Notes under the pieces: model-generated
Database searches by the model: none
What the model was told of the DNA's origin: nothing
The model's input: the letters and a program-made list of their open reading frames with translations, nothing else
Part shown: piece after piece, positions 52,824 through 63,100 of the stretch
Layout of the letters: each line of letters starts with the position of its first letter
How positions within the stretch are numbered: position 1 is the stretch's first letter
Program-made: the position numbers and the translations under genes
Source: Nothophaeocryptopus gaeumannii
Lineage: Eukaryota > Ascomycota > Dothideomycetes > Mycosphaerellales > Mycosphaerellaceae
NCBI GenBank assembly: GCA_031771865.1
Contig: JASISA010000041.1
Coordinates: forward strand, 124,001-188,000
Length of the DNA: 64,000 nucleotides
Direction: 5' to 3'

Positions 52824-52848
52824 CAGATCCACCCGTGGGGTGGATCTG
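52824..52848. repeat. Perfect 11-bp inverted repeat with 3-nt loop
   Basis: CAGATCCACCC, spacer GTG, then its exact reverse complement. It sits just upstream of the LINE fragment. Confidence 0.9.
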
Positions 52849-52874
52849 TCGTCAGCCGGGGATTCGTAATCATA

Positions 52875-53994
52875 TGCCTGCTCAATGATCAGGCCAGCAG
52901 TAATGCACGGGAGCGAGGTATGGATGGCAGGAAAGGAGACTGGAATCTCAAAATGCTCCAACAAAAGCTACGGGTAATGCAGAATAGATTCTACGGATAA
53001 TCCTTGGGGGCCTACCGAGCTACACCAACGCGACTGTTACACAAAGAACTCCAGATCGAAGACATTACCGAGTATAGGAAGAGAACTACTATAGCTGCAA
53101 TGGCTGCGCAGAGGCAGAGGCCGGATATACACTAGGCCATGCAAGAGCTGAAGGGGCGGATCCTACTAAAGTGCGGACAACTTGGGGCATATAGCAGACG
53201 CCTGAGAAAACCATACAGCTCGCCACTAGAGCAGACAGACGAGTAGGCTACTATCCTACGGTCCCAGCTCTCTCACATAGACAGAGCAGATCCAAAGAAG
53301 ACTCGGAAAGCAACATGGACTATCCTCCAGGGCCAGTATAAGCGGGACGAGTCACAGAAGTGGGACAATGCTAGGCGCGAAGGAATCCTCCCACTCGCGT
53401 TCAGGACTCCATGGAACACCAATACCCGGAGCTTTATCGAGGGCTTAGCAAAGCCCAGGCCGCGATAGTGTTCCAGATACGGTCAGAGACAATTGGCCTT
53501 CCTCACTTCCTCCACAAGGTTGGGGTGCCCGATACTAGCCCCTACTGCGAATGTGGAGATAGAGGACAGCTCGACACTACCTTGCCTACTGTACAAACAT
53601 GCGAGAGAGTAGAAGGAACTCATCTTAGCCACTAGATGCCAGGACGCGAGAAGATGGCTTACTGAGTTTCCTAGACAAACCGCAGCGTGGGCAATAAGGC
53701 ATCTCCCTATAGGACAATTCGAGTGGACCTCAAACATCTCCCAGAGCAGGCCGGAGATCTCGAACCCAAGTAAGGAGGATGATGTTGACTCTGGCGTGTC
53801 AGCCAGCTGCCTACGGGCAAACATATTGGTTCTATAGTACCTAAGATGCAGTAGGGTGTAAGGCATAACAGAGAAGGGAGGAAGTTTTACGCTGTAGGCA
53901 CTTTCTACAGGGTTTTCTTTTACAACATGTAGATATGCTAGAAGGGGCACGGCCTGTAGCTAGCTCGAATACATTTATTATTATTATTATTAAT
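52875..53994 (+). mobile_element. 5'-truncated Tad-like LINE (non-LTR retrotransposon) remnant
   Basis: Frames carry the end of a LINE ORF2: the RT thumb region (ILGAYRATPTRLLHKELQIE at about 53000-53060, preceded by VMHGSEVWMAGKETGI), and the C-terminal zinc-binding part (LSKAQAAIVFQIRSETIGLP, then CECGDRGQ near 53550). Frameshifts and stops break it. It ends in a short (ATT)n tail at 53974-53991, the kind of 3' tail such elements have. The RT catalytic core and ORF1 are absent. The TAG-heavy RIP pattern is weak here. Confidence 0.75.
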
Positions 53995-55277
53995 CCGGAC
54001 GTAGATTGCAGTCTACGAGCCGTAGTAAGAAGATAGTAGGCGATCCACGATAGTAGGGCTAGACTAGCCCTCGCGAAGAAGATATTCAATATATTGATTA
54101 TCTTGTCGGTTCAATGGAGCTATCGTAGCGTGCAGGTGTGAGTGTGAGCGTGAATGCGGTCGTAATCGATTCGAGTGTGCGATAGGAGCGGGCTGTACCT
54201 TCGGCAGGTAAACAAACAAACAACGCTCCAACCCTGGCTATACCAGGGCATCCTAGGCTTCATTTCCGGATTAGGGATATGGAGGAAGATTCTGCAGGGC
54301 TGCTGCTAAAAGATGAGTGCAGATAGTGCTAGTTTGGTGGTGTTGTGCGTGCAGAAGCTGAAAATCCTTCCCGACCCTTTTGCGGGCTAGAATAATAAAA
54401 GCTTCGACAACACACGGGCATGCGTTTGCACTTTGTTTGATGCTAAACAGCACGCAAATTGCTAAATTCTCGAACAACGATGCGCTTAATCGCGAAGTCG
54501 CTTGGACGTCCCACTCCATCAACTCCACGCCCCTCTCCATCAACTCGCCATGGCAAATACAACAGAACAAAACAGGAAAAGAACAAGGGATAGGTCTCGG
54601 AGCTCGAGGAGGCAAAGTCATCATAAGGCACAGAAGGGTGAAAGCAGACAGATTGCTCGGAGTAATCCGGTAATCCGTGGATTTTGTTTAGAACCAGAGT
54701 GGGGACGGCTCGGGCTGACGCGTGGCCAGCAAGCTACAGTAGTTGCGAGTGTGGCGTTCGAGGCGTTTCTGGTAAGTAGAACTTCAGTACCTGACGATCG
54801 GCAACGCTGCCGCAAGAGCCGCATTCTTCTTGATCTTCTTGTTGCTGCTTGGCTTCGTTTTCCAAGCAACAAAGTCCACCGATAACAGATGTCGAGACCG
54901 CCTACACCGACTACACACTTCGACGAGGCACAACGAGCTCCAGGAATGCGGCAACGTAGAAGAGACCACTCTGTTCCTGATTCCACAGCAGTTCGTACGG
55001 GATGTCCACCCGGAAGCAAATCTGCCGCTTCGGCGAATAGTCTCTGAAAAGCGTTGGAGGATGCACGATCCTGACCCACTTCATGAACTCCCTTTTCGTC
55101 ACCGATTTTGAGTCTTCTCACCATTCTTCTCGTGTTTCTCTTCTGACATCTCATTCACCTTCTCCTTGACCATCTTTTCCTGTCGTTTGGGGATCCAGGG
55201 TGCCGAGTTTCTCTCATTTTCATTGATCTATTCCAGACGACAGTGTATCAATCGTATAAGACTTTGTTTACTTCATA
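53995..55277. other. Right flank of the island and GH17 promoter
   Basis: Contains one doubtful spliced small gene (54550-54959) and the GH17 promoter. The 130 bases before the GH17 ATG are C/T-rich leader-like sequence. Nothing else is supported. Confidence 0.4.
54550..54959 (+). CDS. Doubtful small spliced gene
   Basis: The ATG at 54550 begins a basic frame (MANTTEQNRKRTRDRSRSSR) of 74 codons ending in a good donor (CTG|GTAAGT at 54772). Joining to the acceptor TTCCAAG at 54866 gives QQSPPITDVETAYTDYTLRR and a stop at 54957-54959, in all 104 aa. A second acceptor (AACAG, 54888) gives a different tail. There is no recognisable domain. Splice signals are the only support. Confidence 0.25.
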
Positions 55278-56211
55278 ATGCGTTTCTCTACCACCATTGC
55301 TGCTTTGGCAGCTTCCGTTCCCTCGGTCATGGGATACTACCAGGGCTTCAACGTCGGCGCGACCAACCCAGATGGATCCTGCAAGACGACTGCTCAATGG
55401 TCGACTGCCTTCAACAAGCTGAAGGGTCTGCCTCAAGGCATCGCCACTGTTCGTCTTTACGCTTCTAGCGACTGCAACACACTCGCCAATGCCGTCCCGG
55501 CTGCGCTCAGCACTGGCACCAAGGTCCTGGTTGGTATTTGGACAGAGGACTCTGCTCACTACACCGCCGAGAAGAATGCTCTTGAATCTGCGATCAACGC
55601 GCATGGTAAGAATTAGAAGTGCTTTCATTCGTATAAGAACAATGAGCTGACTCCCCCTTCTCCTCCCAGGCCACGACTGGATCCTCGCCATCTCCGTCGG
55701 CTCCGAAGACCTCTACCGCGGCGACACATCCGCCAGCACGCTCTCCCAACAAATCTACGATGTTCGAGGCATGGTCCGCGCAATGGGCGTGACCGCCGAA
55801 GTCGGCCACGTCGACACCTGGACCGCATGGACCAACAGCGCCAACGACGAGGTCATCAAGGCTTGCGACTTTGTCGGCATGGACGGATACCCCTACTGGC
55901 AGGGCGCTTCCATCTCCGATGCGTACAACGTCTTCTTCAAATCGTATCAGGACACTAAGGCGCATGTGCAGTCTGTTGGTTCTGGGGCTTGGGTTTGGGT
56001 TACGGAGACTGGATGGCCTGTGAGTGGTGCCAACCACGGGAGTGCTGTTGCGTCTGTTCAGAACGCGCAGAAGTTCTGGAGGAGTGTTGCTTGCGAGATG
56101 TTCAAGGAGGGACATGTTTTCTGGTATGCGTACCAGGATTACAATGATTCGCCGTCTTTTGGTGTTTTCGACAAGAACGGAAACGCTATCTACGATCTTT
56201 ACAAGTGCTAG
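55278..56211 (+). CDS. Secreted GH17 glucan endo-1,3-beta-glucosidase
   Basis: Two exons, 55278-55605 and 55670-56211, with a 64-nt intron (GTAAGA donor, TCCCAG acceptor) joined as HG|HDW. Product 289 aa. The signal peptide is MRFSTTIAALAASVPSVMG. The mature domain is a GH17 barrel: YYQGFNVGATNPDGSCKT at its start, AISVGSEDLYRG with the proton donor Glu122, VGMDGYPYWQG in the middle, and VWVTETGWPVSG with the nucleophile Glu222. It ends FDKNGNAIYDLYKC, where GH17 proteins of this size usually end, without a GPI anchor. It hydrolyses or remodels beta-1,3-glucan in the fungal wall. Both catalytic residues are present, so activity is expected. Confidence 0.93.
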
Positions 56212-56661
56212 ATTGCCTGAAAGGCTAGATTTGGCCGGTCTTGGAGTTTCGTAGGATGGGAAAAGGAATTGGGGCATATCAGACACCGTTGGTCTACGGC
56301 TGGATAGACATTGCATTTCTGGACAGTCTTTGGGATAGACGGACACTTCCAACACAGATGGAAAGTATACAAGTCGACAGATTTTGTAATTACGGAGAGA
56401 CAGTATCTGTACGTGTAAATAGTAGACACGGATCAAAAAGCGAGGAGATGATCTCCGCCATAGATGAGCCCACAGCTGGAAAGGAAACAGACTTCACGCA
56501 AAGCCTATATAGGAGCCATGTGGTATGGCAAAGCTTTCGCTTTCGAAGGCTTGTGTAACAATGCTCGATATGCGTACATTTGCTAGCATACTAGGTGCAT
56601 CACTGATTTTCCTGCCCGCCCCGCTGCTGTATAATACTGAAAAGCCTCACCACGCCAAGTG
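56212..56661. other. Convergent 3' spacer
   Basis: 450 bp between the GH17 stop and the stop of the minus-strand frameshifted gene. No gene seen. Confidence 0.4.
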
Positions 56662-57583
56662 TCACATGCGAAACTTGCTTTGGTTCAGGCCCTCCGCCTG
56701 AGTCTCACTTCGAGTGGACTCGCCACATGTTTCAGAGTCCACACCAACCCTTGCGGATGAAGGGTGTGTAGAGCTCGCCGTCGTCTGCCCCGACGGTATG
56801 GTCTTCAACCTGCTGCTGCTGCTCAATCGCCTCCTCTCCCATACATCCCCAGCCCCATTTGCCTCCTCATTCTCGACTTTGCCTGCTTCAGCACTCTCCC
56901 GCGCAACATCACCAATCCCCTCAATCTCATCGTCGATAGCCTTCCACTCATCCTCATCCTCATCGACCATCCTCACGCCACACGTATCCCGCGCCGCCTT
57001 GATGTCAGTCTGATCTGGAAATTTTCCAAAACGCTGCATGGCTTCCTCCTTTCCAGCATTCATCCAGAAAAGCCATCCAGAGTGCTCTGAAGGCCCCGTC
57101 AAAAACTCTTGCGTAGCTCAGCAAGCGAGGCGCCATTGATGACGTCCTGAGGAATCGGTGGTACTTGACGGAGATATGAGCGTAAGAGGTCAGCGGCCCA
57201 TGCATCGAGAGCAGCGTTCTGCTCAGCATCTTCGTCGTCATCGTCGGCTGGCCAGCCCACATAGCCAGCTTGAGGTAAAACATCTTTTGCAAATCCTGCT
57301 CCGAAGCCTCTCGAATCGCCTCTTCCCCAAAGACAGATTTGGAATAAGGGCCGTCGAGCAGGTCTTTCTGGACACCGCGTACGTGCCAGCGCTGTTTCGA
57401 GTTGGTCGGATTGGTGATGAACTCGCGCTCATAGTATTGCTTGGCCGCCTCGGCGACAGCATCGCTATGGAGTGTTCCGTAGCAGGGTTCACCGAGTTCG
57501 ACCCACTGAGGACGCCTATGCAACTTCACTGGGAAATTAATCTCGTGGTCGATAACGTTCATCTGGTAGATGGCGATATTCAT
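56662..57583 (-). pseudogene. Uncharacterised gene broken by two single-base frameshifts
   Basis: Coding sense is on the minus strand in three successive frames. From the ATG at 57583 (MNIAIYQMNVIDHEINFP) to about 57230 the first frame reads well (WVELGEPCYGTLHSDAVAEA, YYEREFITNPTNSKQRWHVR). The second frame takes over from about 57245 to 57110 (AGYVGWPADDDDEDAEQNAA, RSYLRQVPPIPQDVING). The third runs to the stop at 56662 (LTGPSEHSGWLFWMNAGKEE, RFGKFPDQTDIKAARDTCG, DEDEDEWKAIDDEIEGIGD). The second change falls in a run of five T. Both changes equal a missing base. It is either a recent pseudogene or an intact gene with assembly errors. I do not recognise the family. No splice sites explain the frame changes. 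Confidence 0.55.
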
Positions 57584-58166
57584 GGCGAGAATCTCGGTTT
57601 CTTATTCGAGTCGATCTGGGTGGTGCTCAGGAGCGAGTTGATGAGTCGGGACGTCCTCGTCTGGACAGCCGATGTGTGGTCAAAACGTGACGCGTGGACG
57701 ATCGTGCACAATGATGTAGAGTCATTGAGTGAAGCTGAAGTCTTTGCGGTGCTCTTCGCTACCGAAATCTTCGGGGCCATGTTAGATTATGCTGTAGGTG
57801 TCGATATTGTTGAAGCAGTCTATGAGATGCAAGTGTATTGGGTTGAGTTGTGTAGCGCGGAGAGGGAAAGGTCGCCTGTATGCTGTATGCGCGGGTAGTC
57901 AATTGCGCGAGTCTGCGTGAAACGCGAGGTTGGTGTTGGAGTCTGGGTGTGTCTGAACCAGAACAAGAAGTGCAGAAAGTCGCGGTGAATGAGAAACCTG
58001 GCGTCGAGTGGAGCAGCGTCAGGCGTCAGATGAGTCTTGGCGGCGTGTGAAACTTAGCTAAGCAGGCGTGAATGGTGCAGGTGCAGGTAGGATTGCCCCA
58101 GCGCACAGTTGAATTAATTCTCTTCTGTACCGTTGCATACCTCTTCCTACCGCATCTTGGGTATCT
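57584..58166. other. Intergenic
   Basis: 583 bp between two minus-strand genes. A plus-strand frame crossing it (57158-57898) is open by chance opposite the minus-strand gene. No other feature. Confidence 0.4.
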
Positions 58167-59111
58167 CTATTCGTCCTCCTCTTCTTCCTCTCCCTCCTCT
58201 TTCGCTTTCCGCTCAGCCTCCCGCTTCGTTTTCCTCTCAAGCAAACTCTTCAATTTCTTCGCAATCCCAAAACTCCCACCCGTATCCGCCCCACAAGCCG
58301 CACAAGTCTTCTTCTTCTCCTTCATATACCTCCCCATAGCACACTTCTCACAGAAGTAATGCCCGCACTTCGTCACTATCGGGTTCTTATATCCCTCTTT
58401 GCAAATTACACATGCAAAAGGAATTTCTTTGAGCATCTTCTCCTCGTCATCCAATTCGGCGTCTTCTTTTGTAGGAGCCCCTTTCTTATCCTTCTTGCCC
58501 GCCTTCTCCCACTCTTTATCCAATTGCCAGCCTTGCGCATAGTCTTCTCTTGCGTGCAAGAATTTGCAGCTATCGCCAAAGCCACAGAAGCCCGTCTGCT
58601 TATAGTCCTTACACACATCCGGTGCGAAATCAGTCACGATAATCGCCCTCACATTCGTAGGTGCGGCTTTCACAGGTCCAATTTGTTTCGAATTGGGATT
58701 CTTTTGTATGAAATTGGAGTACTTTGCTGTTCCTTGATATTTGCCATCTGTTGCTTCAGGCGCCACTGTTTCGTCTACGGGGACGGCTTTCTTGGTATTG
58801 CCGGCTTCTTTGGCGGCGAGCGCGGCGTCTGTGTACCAGTTTGAAGCTTTTGTCGCATCTTCGTTGACGGTGATGTTGGTAGTTCGGTCGGCTTCGAAGG
58901 CTGTGTATTTGCTCAGGTTCTGCTCGCGTTTTGGACCGCCTGTGACCGTTACGCCCTCCTTCTTCCGTCGTTTGATGCGCACGCCTTGGTCATCGTCTGT
59001 GTAGTCTGATTCGGAGTCTGAGGCTTCTAGCGGGGGCGTCGCTGGTCGTTTTCGAATATTTGCATTCCTTGCGCGCTTTTTGAAGACCGGCGCTGCTGCT
59101 GCGTCTGTCAT
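58167..59111 (-). CDS. cwc24: Pre-mRNA-splicing factor Cwc24 (RNF113A homologue)
   Basis: Single exon, 314 aa, the usual length. The N-terminus is basic and disordered (KKRARNANIRKRPATPP). Residues about 124-165 hold the conserved linker (KYQGTAKYSNFIQ, APTNVRAIIVTDFAPD). A CCCH zinc finger (residues 167-186, C-x8-C-x5-C-x3-H) is followed by a C3HC4 RING (residues 234-273, CVICKEGYKNP, CGHYFCEKCA, CAACG). The C-terminus is a Lys/Glu-rich tail. Cwc24 binds the 5' splice site region in the activated spliceosome before the first step; the RING may act as a ubiquitin ligase. Both zinc sites are complete. Divergent from the ApsA-like gene. Confidence 0.95.
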   Translation of the reverse strand: MTDAAAAPVFKKRARNANIRKRPATPPLEASDSESDYTDDDQGVRIKRRKKEGVTVTGGPKREQNLSKYTAFEADRTTNITVNEDATKASNWYTDAALAAKEAGNTKKAVPVDETVAPEATDGKYQGTAKYSNFIQKNPNSKQIGPVKAAPTNVRAIIVTDFAPDVCKDYKQTGFCGFGDSCKFLHAREDYAQGWQLDKEWEKAGKKDKKGAPTKEDAELDDEEKMLKEIPFACVICKEGYKNPIVTKCGHYFCEKCAMGRYMKEKKKTCAACGADTGGSFGIAKKLKSLLERKTKREAERKAKEEGEEEEEDE

Positions 59112-60135
59112 GGTGGGCGTGAGTTGTTCTGGAAAGGTTTCGCGATGGCTGTATGAATCTCAAAGTGAAGTGACATGCGGCTCAAGCTTCTCGAACGCCA
59201 CCGACGATCTGTCATCGACCGGCACGTGTTGACCAAACCTTATGCCGGGTTCAATGCGACAACCACGAACAGCTCGCGAGTCGCGTCCTTGGGATCTTAT
59301 GCAGGGGTGGAAATCCCTCTCCTCTGACACACTTGGATGTGTCAGTATGCGAGCCGTATCAGAAGCCGTTCACGTCGTAAAGCAGAGATCGGGTTTCACA
59401 CGAGTGAAGGACTCGTGGTTGCGCTTTCACCGTTGAATGGCAAAAAGGATTAGAACAACGTCCAGTGATAGGCGATGTTGATAGTCTAAGCTCTGATACG
59501 CTTTCGCGGGTGGAAGTCTGTTGGCTCACGCAGTTGACGCGCCAGCGCACTGCAGCAGCGGCAGGATCAACAACCAACCCCTCTCACGTCAAACAAACAA
59601 GTTTTCCTTCATCACATCAACATCCCTGGGTACACCTTCTACACTACAGTATTCAGGTCAAGGGACAGGAATGTGGCTCGCCGGGTGAAGCTCGCCTGTT
59701 GCCTTTGTTGACGTCCAGTCATCGAGTGCCCACTGCCCACTGCCCACTGCCCAGTCCAGTCCCGCGCTCTGTCCGGAAGCCCAAGTGTGTCTTCCGCAGC
59801 GCAGAGTGCAGGAGTCTGCATCCAGTCCCGCCTTCTCTACGCGCACCACCACCAACCGCCTACCTACCCTCGCGGTCTTTCCTTCGTTTTGTTTTCTCAA
59901 CCTCTCCGACTTGTTCACCTACCGCCCGGTGCGCCAGTGCGACGGCATTCTTGGATTCTCCGACTTCTGTTTTACCTCTCCCTTCCAACGTCTGGATCGC
60001 ACGACACCCAAGAGAGCGCCTCCCGAGACACGCATTCGCTCCACCAAACCGTACCACCCACGCGACCGACTTCTTTTTACACCATTCGTTTCTTGCCTGG
60101 GCAACAATCAATCAATTAATCGAGGCGGCATAATC
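59112..60135. promoter_or_regulatory. Divergent promoter region with long C/T-rich leader
   Basis: 1024 bp between the CWC24 and ApsA-like starts. From about 59570 to 60120 the plus strand is C/T-rich, as in long fungal 5' leaders. Inside are a tandem TGCCCAC repeat (59727-59754, four units, the last ending in G) and a perfect hairpin at 59324-59345 (CTGACACA, 6-nt loop, TGTGTCAG). Confidence 0.5.
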
Positions 60136-63100
60136 ATGACGACTACCGCCAATCCGCCGCCTGGTGCGGTAGCCTCCAATGGTCAAGGAGACTTGTTTAC
60201 AAGCTCGCCATTGCAGTCGCACCCGGCACCATTGCGATACGCTGCATTCGATAACGATCAATTCTCCTTGTATTCTACGAGCTCGCCGTCTTCCGCCAAG
60301 CGCGCGCTCGAGGCTCATCTGAAGGACACAGATCGACGGATACAGGATGCATCTCGACTCGGGACTACGCTGGTCCAGCAAAGACGGGACTTGGCTGCCA
60401 AGCTCAAAGAGGTGGAGCATATGCAATCAGACAGCGAAGTGCCCACTGAGCTACGTGGCAAGCTGGCTGAGCTGGAGCGCGAGTACCATGAAATTGGCAG
60501 GGAGTCTGCGCGCGCCTTCCTTCCCAAGTCTAGAGTTGTGAGCGAAAGTGAGGGCATGCAGTCTCCTCAGGTCATATCTGGATCAGGCCGTGAGTCGCCT
60601 ACCAAGCTCTCTGCACCTTCAAGAAGGCAGCGAAACCAGCCGAACAACCGGGTTCACGATATTGAGTTTGCGACGGAAATCAGCACTTCTTTGCTTGCCC
60701 AGGTCAGGCAGTTGCAGGCTGCGTTGGCTGAGAAGGATGATACGCTGAAGGACACGTCAAGCGCAAAGGCTCAGCTGGAGGCAGACTCTGCCAGTCTCTT
60801 ACAAAGGCTGCGACACATGGATGAAAGCGAGCAAAAGTACAAAGATGAGAATTGGAACCTTGAAACCCGACTTCAGGAGATGGAAGCCAGCTTGAGGCAG
60901 AGCATGGACAAGGAGAACAGACTCGCGCAATCGCTCAAGTCCATACAAGCTGATAAGGCCGCGAAAGAACGGGAACTTGACGAGCTGAGATCCAGCCACG
61001 AGCGGCTGCTCGAAGATCATGCCTTGGCAAAGAAGGTTCAAGAGTCCGATTTGCATGGCCTGAGACGGGATGTAGCTGCTCACGAGTTCGAAAGGCAGCG
61101 CATGCAGAAGAAGATCGAAGAGCTGACATCGCAAAATACCGAGCTTGCCAAGGCTGTTTCCTTCCGCTTCAGTCAGCGGGCTCAGCCCTCCGATGCCGAT
61201 TTTGTTTCTGCCGAAGAAGGCGTCAATTCTGAAGACGCAAGCCCTGAGCACAGTGCTCCGCCTTCACCAATCAAAGGAACGCCGGCTCGTCATGGCATGC
61301 TTGAATCGGAAACACTCAAGTCAAGCTTGAACCATGCCCACCGGATGATCCAGAACCTCAAGAATAATATTCATCGTGAGAAGACCGAGAAGATTGAGCT
61401 GAAGCGAATGCTGCAAGACGCTCGTGATGAACTTGAGCAACGACGTGAAAACACCAGTATCTCCGCCAATGTCGCTAAAAAGAGGAGAAGCGAACAGGAA
61501 GCGCACAAATTCAAGAGACCTTCAAGCAGCAGGCTTGGCGCTGCTCGTAGCAGCACGACCGAAATTATCGATGAGCCGGACTGGGAAGATGAGATTGGCG
61601 AGCGTACCCCGAGCAAGCACAGCGAGGGCGTGGCGTCTCGGGCCACTGTGGCGGGCGCAGCTGCCGCAACTGCTTATGGCCTTGCTTATGGCCGGTCCGA
61701 GGACGATACTGACGCTTTCGAAACTGCCAACGAGACTGACGCTGGATTTGAGACTGCGACTGAGCGCGGAGGTACCACTGAAAGCGAGGCATTTGCAACT
61801 GGCGCCGAAGATCTTGAAGAGGGCACCGAAGGTGATGCGACAGAAACAGAAGACAACTCCCGCAAGCTGCGCCATACTCTATCCAATAAGGCAGGCAATC
61901 GAATGTCCTACATGTCAACTGCATCTACCAGCGGTGACGATGACGATGAAGATATTGTTCGAACGCCCGTTCAAAGTGTCCATCAGCCCAAGTATAAGCT
62001 ACGGATGAGCCGCGGAGCGAGACGATCCGGACGTGTCAGCGATGTTGTGTCTGATTCTCCGCTTGCAAGCAATGCCAGTCCCTCGTCCAGTATGGAAGGT
62101 ACACCTCAGGCTCACATGCAAAGTCTTGGTGACGAACTTGACGCACTGGATGACGACGACAGCATCGAGGGTACTCCAGCGACTAGCCACTTCGTTGATG
62201 GCAGCGTCGACGGAGCCTCTCCAGAGACCCAGCGACAAGTCAGCGTGGAGCCTGAAAGTCCAACGAAGATGGATGAAGACGAGAGAGTTGGTGTGCATCC
62301 TGTCATTTCCTCTCCGATCGTCAGCTTGAAGAGTCAAGTTCGATCTACAGAGCTGCCGAGTCAAGCAAACGCAGCCATGCTCGCACATGAGCATATTCTG
62401 AGGAAGGCCGAGATGGTTGATGCTGGAGTCATGACCGAGCCATGGGAGCCAGAGCGCATCGTTGAGAAGCAGTCCATTAGAGAGCGCGCGGGCGAGGCCG
62501 TTGGTGGAGCGTTGGCAGGGTTCGGTCTCAGTAGAGTATTAGGTCGCAAGCACAGCGAGCACGAGGACGACACTCGCGATGAGGCTGTTCCAGGCACTGC
62601 CGATGAAGGCTCCAATACAGCAGCCCAAGCCGACAATGCCACTCAGCCTGAAGTGACTGCCCCTGCTCCGAAGCCCGGCACGATCAGCATCGGTACCGAT
62701 GCTCGAGGCGTACCAATTACGATCGCAACGGGCACTGACGCTCGCATCATTCCATCCACGAGCGTTGGAACGGACGCTCGCGCACAGCCTTTGACAATCA
62801 GCATCGGTACGGACGCGCGTGGCGTTCCTGTCACTATCGATGCTGCAACGGCCACAGAGGTCGAGCCGAAGTCACTCCTGATTCAGGATATGCCGCATGC
62901 TCGCTCAGTGGACTATTCGCCTACCATCTCCCAGGAGACTGAACCACACCAGTGGCCGCTCCCGCCCAATAGGAGAATCATTGGTGGCGACGAATTTCTA
63001 CGCAGCACCGAGTCTGAGTCAGAGACACCTGTAATGCCAATAGCGGCGCCACCTTCTCCACTTGCAGTGCAGCTTGCCTTCTCTGACATTGTTGCGCAAG

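Noticed and set aside
57158..57898. Plus-strand open frame of 246 codons
   Set aside because: It is antisense to the better protein-like minus-strand frames (for example WVELGEPCYGTLHSDAVAEA) and reads into intergenic sequence.
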